Shown: positions 50,601 to 56,415 of the stretch, piece by piece
Layout: each line of letters opens with the position of its first letter
Numbering within the stretch: the stretch's first letter is position 1
Assembly: GCA_905116865.2 (NCBI GenBank)
Contig: CAJHNH020000700.1
Coordinates: forward strand, 132,501 to 196,500
Length of the DNA: 64,000 nt
Direction of reading: 5' to 3'
Source of the DNA: Candidula unifasciata
Lineage: Eukaryota; Mollusca; Gastropoda; Stylommatophora; Geomitridae
Translations under genes and position numbers: made by a program
Notes under the pieces: model-generated
What the model saw: the letters and a program-made list of their open reading frames with translations, nothing else
What the model was told of the DNA's origin: nothing
The model's database searches: none

Positions 50601-52254
50601 GGCTGGTGATGGATGGAAGCTCAAATTTGATGGTATCAGTGGTTTTTCATTGTTCTGATTAGAATAAAACAACAGAAAATAATGAACAATATATTAGGGT
50701 ACATGTTTTTCAAAATAGAATACGAGTGTAACCGCTCAATAAATTGTGCAGTTAGAAATGATTACAGGACAGATCCAGCAAGCTGTTAGAGGATTTAATT
50801 GTTCAAATCCATTTGCTTAAGATAAGAAAAGGATAAGATCAAAGTTCAAATGGTCTGGCCATCTGGTGCAAAGGGAACAAAATCAGCCATTAGCTAGAGG
50901 GAACTACATGAGAACAGCAGGCTACAAGGCAAGAGGCCAATCAGGAAAGCCAGGGGTAGAGAGTAAAAGAGACACTACAGAAACACAATATGACATTAAC
51001 ACAAGCTATACAACTAGCAAACGATAGTAATCTACATCTAACTTCTGTCTGCAATGTTTTGCGGCATAAGCAGTAGGACGCAAGAAAAAAAGATGTTATT
51101 TCTGTGAAATGTAACAGATTTCTTTAAAAATAGTTAACCTATTACCATGCTGTCTTTTGCTGTTTTCACACTGTCGAAAAATGTAACTGACACATATCTT
51201 TTTCTGTGGTTTTCATTAATGATCATACGGATCTCTATGCAGTGTCATATTCCTATTTGTTTTCCCTAAGGCCTCTGGGTCGATGCTATGCATAGTAACA
51301 TCTGATGGTATTCTAAACAGGATGTACTGTTACCATTCTTTCCTACCCTTGAGGGCCCCGGTAGTACATGGGTTGATCCTTAACTCAGTCACCTAATACA
51401 GGTGAGCCTTTTAGGATGCAATGTTACCATTCCTATTTGCTTTCTCTAAGAGCCCCTGTTGCACATGGACCAACCCTACCTTAAGCCTGTCATTCTGTGA
51501 AAGCCATTTTTCATACATTTAAGGGTTTCTGATAATAAGAAGTCTTTGGGTCATAGCCACTATGCCTATATAGAAGCTTTGGTATTCACTGTAACCGCAA
51601 AGTGTGTAGTGGGTATGCTGGGATTCCCAAATGCCACCTTCCACATAGGTGAGGCATTCTATTGCACGAGCCACAATGTCATTTAAGCCATCAACTGATT
51701 TATGCAACATCTTTTGGAAGTGCAGAATGGTGCCCTGAAACCAGTACCATTGCACTTCATATCTCATGATCACCAGTGTCCATGACATGGAGGTGACAGC
51801 CACTTTAGCCACTCCAGTAACAGAGTTCGCAAGTCTTTAGAGAATCGCTTTACTTTAACCTTAAACACCAAGGGGATTGAACTGTCAACACAGTTTCATC
51901 TAAAATTCTCGAGTTATGGTCCTTGGCATTATCTGGCTATTCTTTACTACCTGTAATGTATAGGCAATAGCTTTATATTTAAGAGAATACTTCTCATTTT
52001 TTTTATATTAGTCGCCTTTTACTATAAACGACATCCTGCTACATGATGACAAATAATTACAACAAAAATTTCATGTAATTTCCTACCGCGGGCAGAGTAG
52101 AACTGTGGAGTCCGAGGTCGGCTAAGGTCACCTGGCCTCGTATAAGAGCAGCGGCCTGGGGCTGGTCACATTTATCAGCAAGTTCAGCAGCAGTCAGTCC
52201 AGCATTGTCTGTGATGTCTGCATCACATCCGCAGTCCAGCAGCGCTTGGATACT
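33889..52254 (-). CDS. ESPN: Espin/forked-family actin-bundling protein, partial (5' and extreme 3' exons not found)
   Basis: Espins are ankyrin-repeat proteins that cross-link parallel actin bundles in microvilli, stereocilia and insect bristles (forked). Minus-strand exons in transcript order are 52254-52087, 50654-50321, 46201-46139, 44918-43862, probably 39598-39483, 36085-35924 and 33968-33889. The first four join in phase (0,0 / 0,1 / 1,1 / 1,2). They give the end of an ankyrin domain (IQALLDCGCDADITDNAGLT), a proline-rich linker (PPTSPPLPPPPAYSRS) and a long Ser/Asn-rich disordered segment. The family assignment rests on the two C-terminal exons: VDATGRAIPEWRRHVLAKHL and FRDVPAWKRALIEKKEAQT. 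These resemble the paired PEW(K/R)R and PAWRR blocks of espin C-termini. At least one exon is missing between 43862 and 39598, because a phase-2 end cannot join a phase-1 start. The actin-binding WH2 segment was not located. Low-complexity introns hold many repeats. Confidence 0.75.
34160..34660 (+). mobile_element. LINE family E 3' fragment (espin-like intron)
   Basis: A longer copy of the tail at 4996-5640 without the insert. It contains TTTGAGAGCACACATCTTTC, CAGCACCTTGTCTCAGAAGC, GCAGAAGGCATGGTACCAGG and ATGAAAGTACACTAGGTGGG, ending CAAAGGACCTGCTACATG plus ATG repeats. Confidence 0.75.
34720..34925 (+). mobile_element. LINE C-terminal scrap with ATG tail
   Basis: The plus frame reads EEEAWIQNLTDCTGLKHATM and PQRYRQLIRQSTTIGDPTIC, then a stop and an ATGATGATG tail. 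This is the W...D.TG....A...A.DR..WR-type ending of LINE proteins. Confidence 0.7.
34926..35389. other. Unassigned intronic DNA with a family J copy at about 35185-35265
   Basis: ATGTTGTGGTTGACAGCTAG and GCCCAACACATCCAA resemble the complement of family J. Confidence 0.35.
35390..35665 (-). repeat. Dispersed repeat family A, inverted
   Basis: Complementary landmarks GCAGGAAGTCCTGGTTATTC, GCCTGAGTTTTGCATGTGCA, GTTGTTCCTTGCCTCTCAGG, GTCGACTCTTACGATATGCT and CCCCACAATGGGGCC. Confidence 0.75.
35924..36085 (-). CDS. ESPN: Espin-like exon with PEWRR block
   Basis: Acceptor ATCCCTGGCAG, 162 bases, donor AAGTCT/GTAAGT, phase 0 at both ends. It encodes FDPKNFLDKVETVDATGRAI, then PEWRRHVLAKHLAEKAQKDY. 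The ...D..GR.IPEWRR.....K..EKA arrangement is the best family evidence for espin/forked. Confidence 0.85.
36140..36340. repeat. Unnamed dispersed repeat shared with 40295-40395
   Basis: Both regions share AAGACACAAACAA, TGGCATATTTCACTGTATCT / TGACATATTTCGCTACATCT and a following TACAG/ACAGAAT region. Class unknown. Confidence 0.35.
36346..36543 (-). pseudogene. Possible Penelope-type GIY-YIG C-terminal relic
   Basis: The minus frame reads NPSAIACQLLKSGQVVTKNN and then FQILHTSTNGRTLRFLEASA followed by IRQLHPGLCI. The pattern S.IA.HLL..GH ... L...EA..I....P.LC is common at the end of GIY-YIG modules of retroelements. The start of the module is absent. Confidence 0.4.
36690..36945 (-). mobile_element. 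SINE family B, inverted
   Basis: Body complement includes GGCACATAGGGCTAGACCTA, GACCAATCGGCACTCGGTGG and GTGATGTGGTCAACATGCC. The head complement GATCTGCAGGCGAGCGTGTA and ACCGCTAGATCATGGCGGCT lies at the right end. Confidence 0.8.
36946..37555. other. No feature recognised; TGATGA run at 37189-37210
   Basis: Intronic DNA of the espin-like gene with a TGATGATGATGA run, an A run at 37250-37262 and no exon. Confidence 0.4.
37556..38010 (+). mobile_element. LINE family E 3' fragment
   Basis: The frame from 37595 reads NMKVDSLINSILSQKLKYFG followed by HIMRHTNWKQIKAEGILPGR, the KLKYFGHIMR block of LINE proteins. It ends CAAAGGACCTGCTACAAGAT plus a GAT tail. Confidence 0.8.
38179..38759. mobile_element. 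hAT-type MITE with a nested TTAA element
   Basis: Begins CAGCGGTTCTCAGACT and ends AAAAGTTTGAGAACTG, an imperfect hAT-type terminal repeat. No matching 8-bp flanks were found. A second element sits at 38484-38628. Confidence 0.6.
38484..38628. mobile_element. piggyBac-like MITE flanked by TTAA (copy 1)
   Basis: TTAA at 38484-38487 and 38625-38628 bounds a 137-bp element starting CTCCCAAGGAACGCATCATA and ending CTGGGACTCAAAGAG. It is in the opposite orientation to copy 2 (43557-43703). Confidence 0.7.
38760..39269. other. No feature recognised
   Basis: A plus-strand 149-codon frame (38635-39084) crosses the end of the hAT-type MITE and shows no domain; I do not call it. Confidence 0.4.
39483..39598 (-). 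CDS. ESPN: Probable espin-like exon
   Basis: A strong acceptor (CTTTTCTTCTTCCAG) precedes 116 bases ending GGGAGAG/GTCAAG, a mediocre donor. Phase 1 in and 0 out, which joins correctly to 36085. It encodes IQSAVSGTSNLSLRRAKSKG and EGVSMVYQSKKGGAHQGE. No domain is recognised. Confidence 0.45.
39670..39965 (-). repeat. Dispersed repeat family A, inverted
   Basis: CAGCTGTAAACTCCAGCATA, AAAGTCCTGGCGTTTTATCC and CAGCTTTACAGATCTGGCTT, plus CATCCTCTCAGGCAGAGGCA, match the complement of family A; the left end is more diverged. Confidence 0.65.
40142..40239 (-). repeat. 49-bp tandem duplication resembling a duplicated 27-base exon
   Basis: Two copies of a block containing the minus-strand core ATATTGACAAACATTTAAAA plus GTTAAAG. 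In each the core (40220-40194 and 40171-40145) follows CAG; the downstream one is followed by GTGAGA, the upstream one by GCGAGG. Phase-1 reading gives IDKHLKVK. It does not fit the phase of either called neighbour, so coding is unproven. Confidence 0.4.
40240..40681. other. No gene recognised
   Basis: Contains the dispersed repeat shared with 36140 (about 40295-40395) and otherwise unassigned DNA. Confidence 0.35.
40682..41289. mobile_element. Foldback element with head-to-head telomere-like repeats
   Basis: Outer arms 40682-40766 and 41204-41289 are inverted repeats of about 85 bp (GGCTCTCCTGT, GGTAGACAACAGTAG, GCCGGTTAGTCGGAGTTCTG, TCCCTTGGCTACAGT). Inner arms 40900-40980 and 41100-41184 are also inverted (GAGGGAACGA, ATTACTGTGTGTTGG, GATAGACAGCGTGCA). 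Next to the loop lie GGGTTAGGGTTAGGGTTTGG (about 40984-41007) and CCCTAACCCTAA-type repeats (41052-41108) in opposite orientation. About 126 bp (40767-40899) are unpaired. There is no ORF. Confidence 0.85.
41290..41545 (+). mobile_element. Short LINE tail and unassigned frame
   Basis: 41310-41365 reads RPSMSWLKGYVPLAVEKQK, resembling the translated 3' end of the LINE at 30275 (W.EL..GLCS.G..K.K). The rest of the frame is not recognised. Confidence 0.35.
41582..41674. repeat. TA microsatellite
   Basis: About 45 uninterrupted TA units. Confidence 0.98.
41675..42384. other. Intronic DNA with an internal duplication
   Basis: About 42040-42118 and 42140-42228 are near-copies (TTTTTGTGGGTTTT, TTGTTGCTGGGGA, AATTTGTTTGTTTGAAACTC, TATGTGCAATC), an approximately 95-100 bp duplication. 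No gene is seen. Confidence 0.5.
42385..42950. repeat. 24-bp minisatellite with 48-bp higher-order period
   Basis: Units alternate GTGGGACCTAGTCTGCATAC plus AGCC and GTGGGACCTCAGCTGCATAC plus AGTC, roughly 22 units. Since 24 is divisible by 3 and stop-free in several frames, it yields open frames of 214 (+) and 258 (-) codons (GPSLHTAV repeats or HGCMQTRS repeats). I treat these as artefacts. Confidence 0.95.
43315..43385 (+). repeat. Short dispersed family J copy
   Basis: CAGATATAGCAGCCTGGCAC and CCAACTGCCCTTTTAAAGG match the family core. Confidence 0.6.
43430..43835 (-). mobile_element. SINE family B, interrupted by a TTAA element
   Basis: The body (43430-43560) continues at 43704 with GGGTACCTATTTAAGGCTGA. 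The head complement ending near 43830 reads, on the minus strand, TTGGTGTAGCATAGTGGTTT (box A) and GGTCATGAGCTCAAATCTGA (box B). Confidence 0.85.
43557..43703. mobile_element. piggyBac-like MITE flanked by TTAA (copy 2)
   Basis: TTAA at 43557-43560 and 43700-43703 flanks a 139-bp unit starting CTCTTTGAGTCCCAGG and ending GTTACAGAAAGAG. Uninterrupted SINE copies (for example 59180) read GACTTTACAGGGTACCC at the corresponding site. This shows a clean insertion. Confidence 0.8.
43862..44918 (-). CDS. ESPN: Espin-like large exon, disordered central region
   Basis: Acceptor CCATCACCAG, 1057 bases, donor GACAG/GTAAAT (phase 1 in, 2 out). It encodes about 352 residues, beginning TAEVHKTPIFVPPTPRPVTI. 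They are rich in Ser, Asn and Gln, with KIVGQKTARFFEDFNQKG, SVREAVKEFNKFQYYSTPYK and THKNKMLSELKSKNASEV as the least repetitive stretches. If the donor is not used, a TAA follows immediately (43860-43858) and this would be the last exon of a shorter isoform. Confidence 0.85.
44919..45149. other. Intron, no feature
   Basis: AT-rich sequence. Confidence 0.4.
45150..45405. repeat. Dispersed repeat family F
   Basis: Shares with 60620-60850 the blocks ATAGTTCCGTCGCCCAGCGA / ATAGTTCCGTTGCCCCGTTA, GGAATGTTTTCCCACCGTGC and TGTGTTGTGAAATGCAGAT. Class unknown. Confidence 0.6.
45430..45760 (+). repeat. Dispersed repeat family G
   Basis: Shares with 62400-62720 ATAGACATTCTGTGTGGTTT and TCATTGGCACAGGAA, preceded by CTGCTTCCATGGATGATGA / CTGCTTCCATCGACGATGA. 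Families F and G may be parts of one element. Confidence 0.6.
45761..46138. other. Intron with a family J copy at 45882-45965 (minus)
   Basis: ATGTTGTGGTTTATAGTTAG and CTGTGATATCTGCACCTTTT are the complement of family J. A C run lies at 46003-46009. Confidence 0.5.
46139..46201 (-). CDS. ESPN: Espin-like 63-base exon
   Basis: Acceptor CTATTTTTCAG and donor ATACAG/GTGAGC. Phase 1 at both ends, so it could be skipped without frame loss. It encodes DSSASNFGVFEQQEAGVVHT and joins cleanly to its neighbours. Confidence 0.75.
46320..46395 (-). repeat. Short dispersed family J copy
   Basis: ATTGTGGTTTACAGAAAGAC and TGATATCTGCAACTTTTGCC match the inverted family J core. Confidence 0.55.
46600..46795 (+). 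mobile_element. LINE C-terminal fragment
   Basis: ATACATGAGAACAATAGGCT, GGGAGTAAAAGAAACACTAC and CTGCAAAGCTTTATGGAATA correspond to 50890-51075. The translated pattern resembles the RP...R..V...L......T.A..LA.D endings of LINE proteins. Confidence 0.5.
46835..47100 (+). repeat. Family A left end plus two family J copies
   Basis: 46850-46920 matches the family A left end (GTGTGGATGTCAGAGCCC, GAATAGATCCACTGCCC). Two J units follow at about 46945-47010 and 47040-47095, sharing AGCCTAGCTATAAACCACAA / GGCCTAGCTGTAAACCGCAA. Other J copies: 2375, 16505, 26998, 35185, 43315, 45882, 46320 and 49908. Confidence 0.6.
47101..47379. other. No feature recognised
   Basis: Unassigned intronic sequence. Confidence 0.35.
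47380..47725 (+). mobile_element. LINE C-terminal relic
   Basis: The plus frame reads RWHFTRHILRSDITKQAMNW, then GEGLRNQGHPREKIR and, near 47650, CDPYVTYNDTIGQRMNELYE. This is a degraded G-H-I-L-R...G.R.RGRP-type ending. Confidence 0.55.
47730..48570. repeat. 95-bp tandem array with diverged upstream units
   Basis: From 48243 the block CCTTCTTAAATAAGCCACAT recurs exactly every 95 bp (48243, 48338, 48433, 48528), with GGTACAATAGCGGAATGACA inside each unit. Units at 47735-48110 share CATTCTCTAAATATCATCAA and GGGCTAAGATGGT but vary in spacing. Confidence 0.9.
48577..48800 (+). mobile_element. SINE family B
   Basis: Head GGGAGCCACAGCAGTGCAGT with GGTCTTAGGTTTAAATCTAC (box B region). Body GGTACCAGGAAACGTCCAGG and GATGTTAACCACACTGCC, with CTGAGTGCCGACTGGTCTAT. 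Confidence 0.8.
48801..49503. other. No feature recognised
   Basis: AT-rich DNA with homopolymer A and T runs and an AAC run near 49238-49255. Confidence 0.4.
49504..50046. mobile_element. hAT-type MITE
   Basis: Begins CAGTGGTTCTGAAAGTGTGT and ends GTTTAAGAACCACTG, giving a CAGTGGTTCT terminal inverted repeat. The flanks do not match. A LINE C-terminal scrap (49785-49825) and a family J copy (49908-49975) lie inside. Confidence 0.6.
50321..50654 (-). CDS. ESPN: Espin-like exon: proline-rich linker
   Basis: Acceptor TTCTAATCAG, 334 bases, donor GTCAG/GTATGT (phase 0 in, 1 out). It encodes SFHPSPALSSKGIRV, then QPPTSPPLPPPPAYSRSVAS, PISPPPPIHEDG and RTERPSFKRTVSEVS. Poly-proline runs of this kind bind profilin or SH3 domains in espins; binding is not shown here. 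Confidence 0.85.
50655..50835. other. Intron, no feature
   Basis: Unassigned. Confidence 0.3.
50836..51085 (+). mobile_element. LINE C-terminal fragment
   Basis: The frame includes FKWSGHLVQREQNQPLARGN and, after frame changes, GKPGVESKRDTTETQY; related to 46600-46795. Confidence 0.55.
51086..52086. other. Intron with a diverged duplication
   Basis: 51240-51370 and 51415-51480 share a TTACCATTCNTTTCCTACCC / TTACCATTCCTATTTGCTTT pattern and GTAGTACATGGGTTGATCCT / GTTGCACATGGACCAACCCT, a weak internal duplication. No exon is seen. Confidence 0.35.
52087..52254 (-). CDS. ESPN: Espin-like exon: last ankyrin repeat
   Basis: Acceptor TATTACAG, 168 bases, donor GCG/GTAGGA, phase 0 at both ends. 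It encodes IQALLDCGCDADITDNAGLT, AAELADKCDQPQAAALIRGQ and a short tail LADLGLHSSTLPA. This is a typical ankyrin repeat with the LL..GADP-like and D..G.TA.ELA signatures. Upstream ankyrin exons must lie beyond the window or in the unrecognised part above 52.3 kb. Confidence 0.85.
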
Positions 52255-52459
52255 CTGTAATACAACATGAAGGCTTTCACTCTTTCAGTCAAGATATATG
52301 TTACTGTAATGTAATTTATCTTATTCCGGTGTTCTACAAACTGTTTACACACGTGGCCCACCTAAACAGTGGAAACTGTTTCGCAGCCCACCTGACAGAA
52401 AACTGAGAAACAAAAAACAAGTAGTTTATTTCTGTACATTATGCCCTTCAACATCTGCA

Positions 52460-52955
52460 AAGTCTCTATCTCGCATCACCAAGATCAAAATGTATAAAAT
52501 GTTGATCAGACTAGTCATTTAATATGGCTATGAAACTTGGAGCACAACTAAAAGAGATAAAGCCTTATTAAAAATCTTTGAAAACAGAGTGTTACGATAA
52601 ATCTTTGGACCTATCAAATATGCAAACAGTGGAGAAAAGAGAGAGAAGCAACAACAAATTTCATAATCTGTTTCAATCACCACTTATCACTGGCATCATG
52701 AGAGCTAACAGACTGAAATGGCTGGGGTAAACTGAGAGAATGTCAGATGACAGAGAGGTAAAAACTGTATTCAAAAGGGAGCTGAATGGTCATAGACCAT
52801 GAGGTCGACAAAGAAGACAATGGAGAGATAATGTCCAGACAGACCTGCAAACACTTGGTGTCACCGACTGGAGAGAGAAGGCCAACCTGAGAGATGAGTG
52901 GAAGCAGGTTATATCTGCTGCAATGAACTTTAAGGGCTTGGAATGTTAGAGAAGA
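52460..52955 (+). mobile_element. LINE reverse-transcriptase C-terminal relic
   Basis: The plus strand reads KSLSRITKIKMYKMLIRLVI, YGYETWSTTKRDKALLKIFE, NRVLR, GIMRANRLKWLG and RQRRQWRDNVQTDLQTLGVT with several stops. Domain order is that of the LINE region after FADD. Confidence 0.8.
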
Positions 52956-53309
52956 AGAAGCAGAAGTTTATTTATTAAATCTTATCTCCCAGAATTAGAG
53001 TTTTCAGCCAATTCGACAGCTTCTGCTGCTCAGAGGTGATAAAATCTTATATGTTTGGCTGCAGCACTGTTTCTGAAAAGTGCTACAATAATATATTTTT
53101 GATTTCTCTATTTCGTTTTTATTATTGACATGACTGAGAAAGTCTTTTCAAACACATAAGGAGTCCCTTTACCCGTGTGTCACCAGGGCCCTCATCAGAA
53201 GCAAAAAACATTAACACCGCACCCTACCAGGCATGTCATAAGAGGTGTCTAATGGTAGGGTTTGGCTTGAGGTTGGCTACCTCATCCTGTAAAAATAATA
53301 TCCACAAAA

Positions 53310-53530
53310 AATAACCAACCATGGACACATCAAAAAAGAAAAACAAGAAGAAAAGCAGCTGAGGCACAGAAATAAAGGAAGAACAAAAAAATGCAGAAGG
53401 GAGCTAGAGAGTGAAGTTAAAACAGATGGGGAGGATACAAGGAGAGCTGCACATGATAGCGAAGGACAGAACGACTTGGCATGAGTTGGTTGACGGCTTA
53501 TGTTAGAAAAGCAGAAGAAGAAGAAGTCCT
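53310..53530 (+). mobile_element. LINE 3' tail fragment
   Basis: GAAGTTAAAACAGATGGGGA, GGACAGAACGACTTGGCATG and GAGTTGGTTGACGGCTTATG match the end of the LINE at 30275-32440. It closes in an AGAAGAAG tail. Confidence 0.7.
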
Positions 53531-53653
53531 TGATGTAGTAATCCTTCAGACTGGAAGAGATCAACCACCTACCATACCTCATTACATGATTAAGCAGAAC
53601 TGTCTGGCCGCCCTTTTCTGCAGGTGCCATGCCCCACAGGTTGAAGAACACTG

Positions 53654-54429
53654 ACATAGTATCCAAGAAAGAAACAAAGACTGAAATGGTTCAGCCACCT
53701 TATTCTTCTTCTCAAAGTCCATGGCATGTGGCACTGGCAGTCATGTCTATTAACAACCTTTTGTCTTGTGTAGTTCCTAACAACTCTGACACAGATGATC
53801 CTCCATGCCATGATGTCAAACTGTCCAGCATCTTTTCTCTAAGTCTCCCTCTGTCTCTCTTCCCTTCCACCTTTCTTACTGTCATGATGTACTCTTATTT
53901 TCTCCTTTTCACCTTATGACCAAAGAATATAGATTGTCTCCTTCTGGTGTGGGCAATCAGCTCTCTTCGTGAGTCAGTTTCTTTCAAGACATCTTTATTA
54001 CGATTTGTATCCGTCCAGGGTATTCTCAACATTTAGCAACCTAGTGATAATGATTATAACATTGAGAGAAGCAACAGTGTATAACATAACAATAGAAACA
54101 CCAAGAGGCAGAAGGAGATCCAGAATAAGATGAATCTAGAGAGTCACAAATAGGATGAAACTTTCCAACATCACAGCATAGCGAACAACCAAGTGCAACC
54201 CTGGCTCGGCTACCTATTATCTGTTAAACTACAACCCCTAGTGGTATAGAGAAGATATTGGCAAAAGAAGAACAAGAAAAGATTACAGAAAACTTTCAAA
54301 AATGTAACAACTGTGAGGTCCGAATGTGTTGAAATCAAAAAGGAAATTAAAAAGAAAGAGATAAAGTAACAATTGGAGCAGTGTAGACAAAATGTGCCTA
54401 TTATCCCAGAGTATACAAAGACACAAACA
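53654..54429. other. Mostly unassigned; LINE scrap at 54060-54290
   Basis: Short degraded frames only (for example a GRRRSRIR-like stretch at 54105-54130); no gene. Confidence 0.35.
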
Positions 54430-55180
54430 TAAACCTGTATAATTCTGATGACACCGTGCTTATAGTGACAAGTCAGAAAGAACTTCAGGGATAGATAGAT
54501 ACAGTGGTGGTAGAAAGTAATAAAATGGGCCTCAGTTTGAATACTGGGAAGACGGAAGTAATGGTGATTTCCAAGAAAAGATTAGTTCCTAAATGCTTAA
54601 TAAAAGTTGTAGGCCTTATTTTAGGACAAGTACATAAATTTAAGCATCTAGGCACATGGATAACATCAGACAGAAGATGTATCACAGAGATAAAGAATAG
54701 AACAGAACAGGTCAAAACTGCATTTTATCAAATGAAGAACACTTTATGCAATAAATCCATACCATTGGAGGTTAGGAGCAAAATTCTCACATGTTATACT
54801 TAGCCAGTTTTAACATATGGCTGGGAATCCTGTACAATTGTTAAACGATGTAAACAATTTCTCAAGACCTCACAGATGTGGTTTTACAGAAGAATCCTCA
54901 GAATTGCTCAGACAACTAAAAACAGCAACCCAGATGTTTCGAAAAAGGCGTGAGCTTGAAGACAACTCATCACAAACATCAGAAAGACAATCATTTTTTT
55001 TGTCATGTTATAAGAACGAAAATGGAACATGTTGTGACCATTGGAAAGATCTGTAGAAAGAGAGACAGAGGAAGACAGTGCAAGAAGATTCTTGACAGCC
55101 TTTCATCATGGCAGGGAGGGGCATCAACACAGGAACACCATTTAGCAAAGCACTTGATGATGATGATGATGATACAAAGA
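54430..55180 (+). mobile_element. LINE reverse transcriptase 3' half with GAT tail
   Basis: Starts just around the catalytic box (DDTVLIVTSQKELQG), then GLSLNTGKTEVMVISKKRLV, HKFKHLGTWITSDRRCITEI, KNRTEQVKTAFYQMKNTLCN and, after stops, CKKILDSLSSWQGGAST. It ends in GATGATGATGATGATGAT (55155-55173), the expected microsatellite tail. Confidence 0.85.
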
Positions 55181-55194
55181 TGGGTAAGACTTAA

Positions 55195-55415
55195 AAAAAG
55201 TAAGTAAAGGACCCTTATCCATGTCTCTAGGCGTATAGGGCATATAGGGCTAGACCTATATTTTTATAGACCAATCGGCACAAGATGGGTGATGTGGTCA
55301 GCATCATGCCTGCCGCCTTTACTTCCCGGAACTGCACCCGGTACCCACTCAAGGCTGGGTCGACCTGGGAGCCAAGGTCATTTTTGAAAATTAGTCCGGC
55401 TCCGTTAAGACTTAT
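55195..55415 (-). mobile_element. SINE family B, inverted, head truncated
   Basis: GTATAGGGCATATAGGGCTA, GACCAATCGGCACAAGATGG, GGTACCCACTCAAGGCTGGG and GACCTGGGAGCCAAGGTCAT match the family body; the tRNA head is missing at the right end. Confidence 0.8.
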
Positions 55416-55499
55416 GATGAGCAAAAACTACTGAACAAAGGCACCAAGAAGAATTATAAAAAACAATGACTTACTTAATCTACTCAAAAGAGCACACAG

Positions 55500-55860
55500 A
55501 GGAGGAGGATGAAAAGGAGGAGGAGAGTGATAAGAAGAATTGAAAAAAGAAAGATGAAGAAGAAAAAGAAGAAGAAGAAGAAGGAGGAGGAGGGGAAAAG
55601 GATAAGGGGGAGAAGAAGAAGAAGAAGAAGAAGAAGAAGAAGAAGAAGAAGAAGAAGAAGAAGAAGAAGAAGAAGGGGGAGGAGGAGGAGGGGAAAAGGA
55701 TAAAAGGGAGAAGAAGAAGAAGAAGAAGAAGAAGAAGAAGAAGAAGAAGAAGAAGAAGAAGAAGAAGAAGAAGAAGAAGAAGAAGAAGAAGAAGATAATG
55801 ATGAAGAAGAAGAAGAAGTAGGAGGAGGTGAACGAGGATGAGAAGAAGTAGTAGGAAGAG
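55500..55860. repeat. Long AGA microsatellite with an internal duplication
   Basis: Two blocks of GGAGGAGGGGAAAAGGATAA (55586 and 55684) each precede a long AGA run. Poly-Arg and poly-Ser/Leu frames are artefacts. Confidence 0.95.
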
Positions 55861-56415
55861 GATTAAACGGAGTTGATCCCACCATTACCATAAGCGCCGA
55901 AGGCCCTACTAAAACATCCACGAAGAACAGAGATAATAAGATGACATTACTGGGTTTTCCCAGTGGAGTTGGGTTCAAATTCAAATTCTCTTTCGTTGAC
56001 CACTTTCAGCTAGGTCCGTTCACATTTCTGCTCACTTTCCTTTCAGCTATATTTGTGGTGACGTTTTCTTGTCTCGATCTCATTTGATTTTGGATTGTGT
56101 TCAATATTGTCACTTTCTATGTGTTGTGGTTTCCGCTCTTGCTGTTGTATGTGTAATTTGGCTGGCCCTGTGCTGCGCTCAAGATGATTGGATGTTGAAT
56201 CGATTTATTGTGGTATTCCTTGGCTGTTTGTTGTTTCCGGTGAAAGTAAATTGCCTATCCTAATAAGGACCGGCGGTCGATTGACTTGGGCAGGTACTGA
56301 TAGCAATACTGCTGAGGTCTGGTATTATTTGGTGATTTTCTCGTATCCTTGTTGTAGACTACTGCTCCTACATAGGGTTTCAGTAATTTTGGCCTTAGTT
56401 GTGTCGTATCTGGTA
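55861..56415. other. Possible LINE sequence downstream of ORF1, no ORF2 recognised
   Basis: On the minus strand this is where ORF2 of the LINE should begin. Frames are short and no endonuclease motif is certain. The AGA tract lies just beyond. Confidence 0.35.

Larger units (their letters stand above)
52327..53653. mobile_element. Composite hAT-type MITE carrying LINE fragments
   Basis: The left end CGGTGTTCTACAAACTG and right end CAGGTTGAAGAACACTG match the termini of the MITE at 8186-8534. GTGGCCCACCTAAACAGTGG also resembles 8210-8250. LINE pieces at 52460-52955 and 53310-53525 lie between, so the original MITE was split. Confidence 0.6.
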
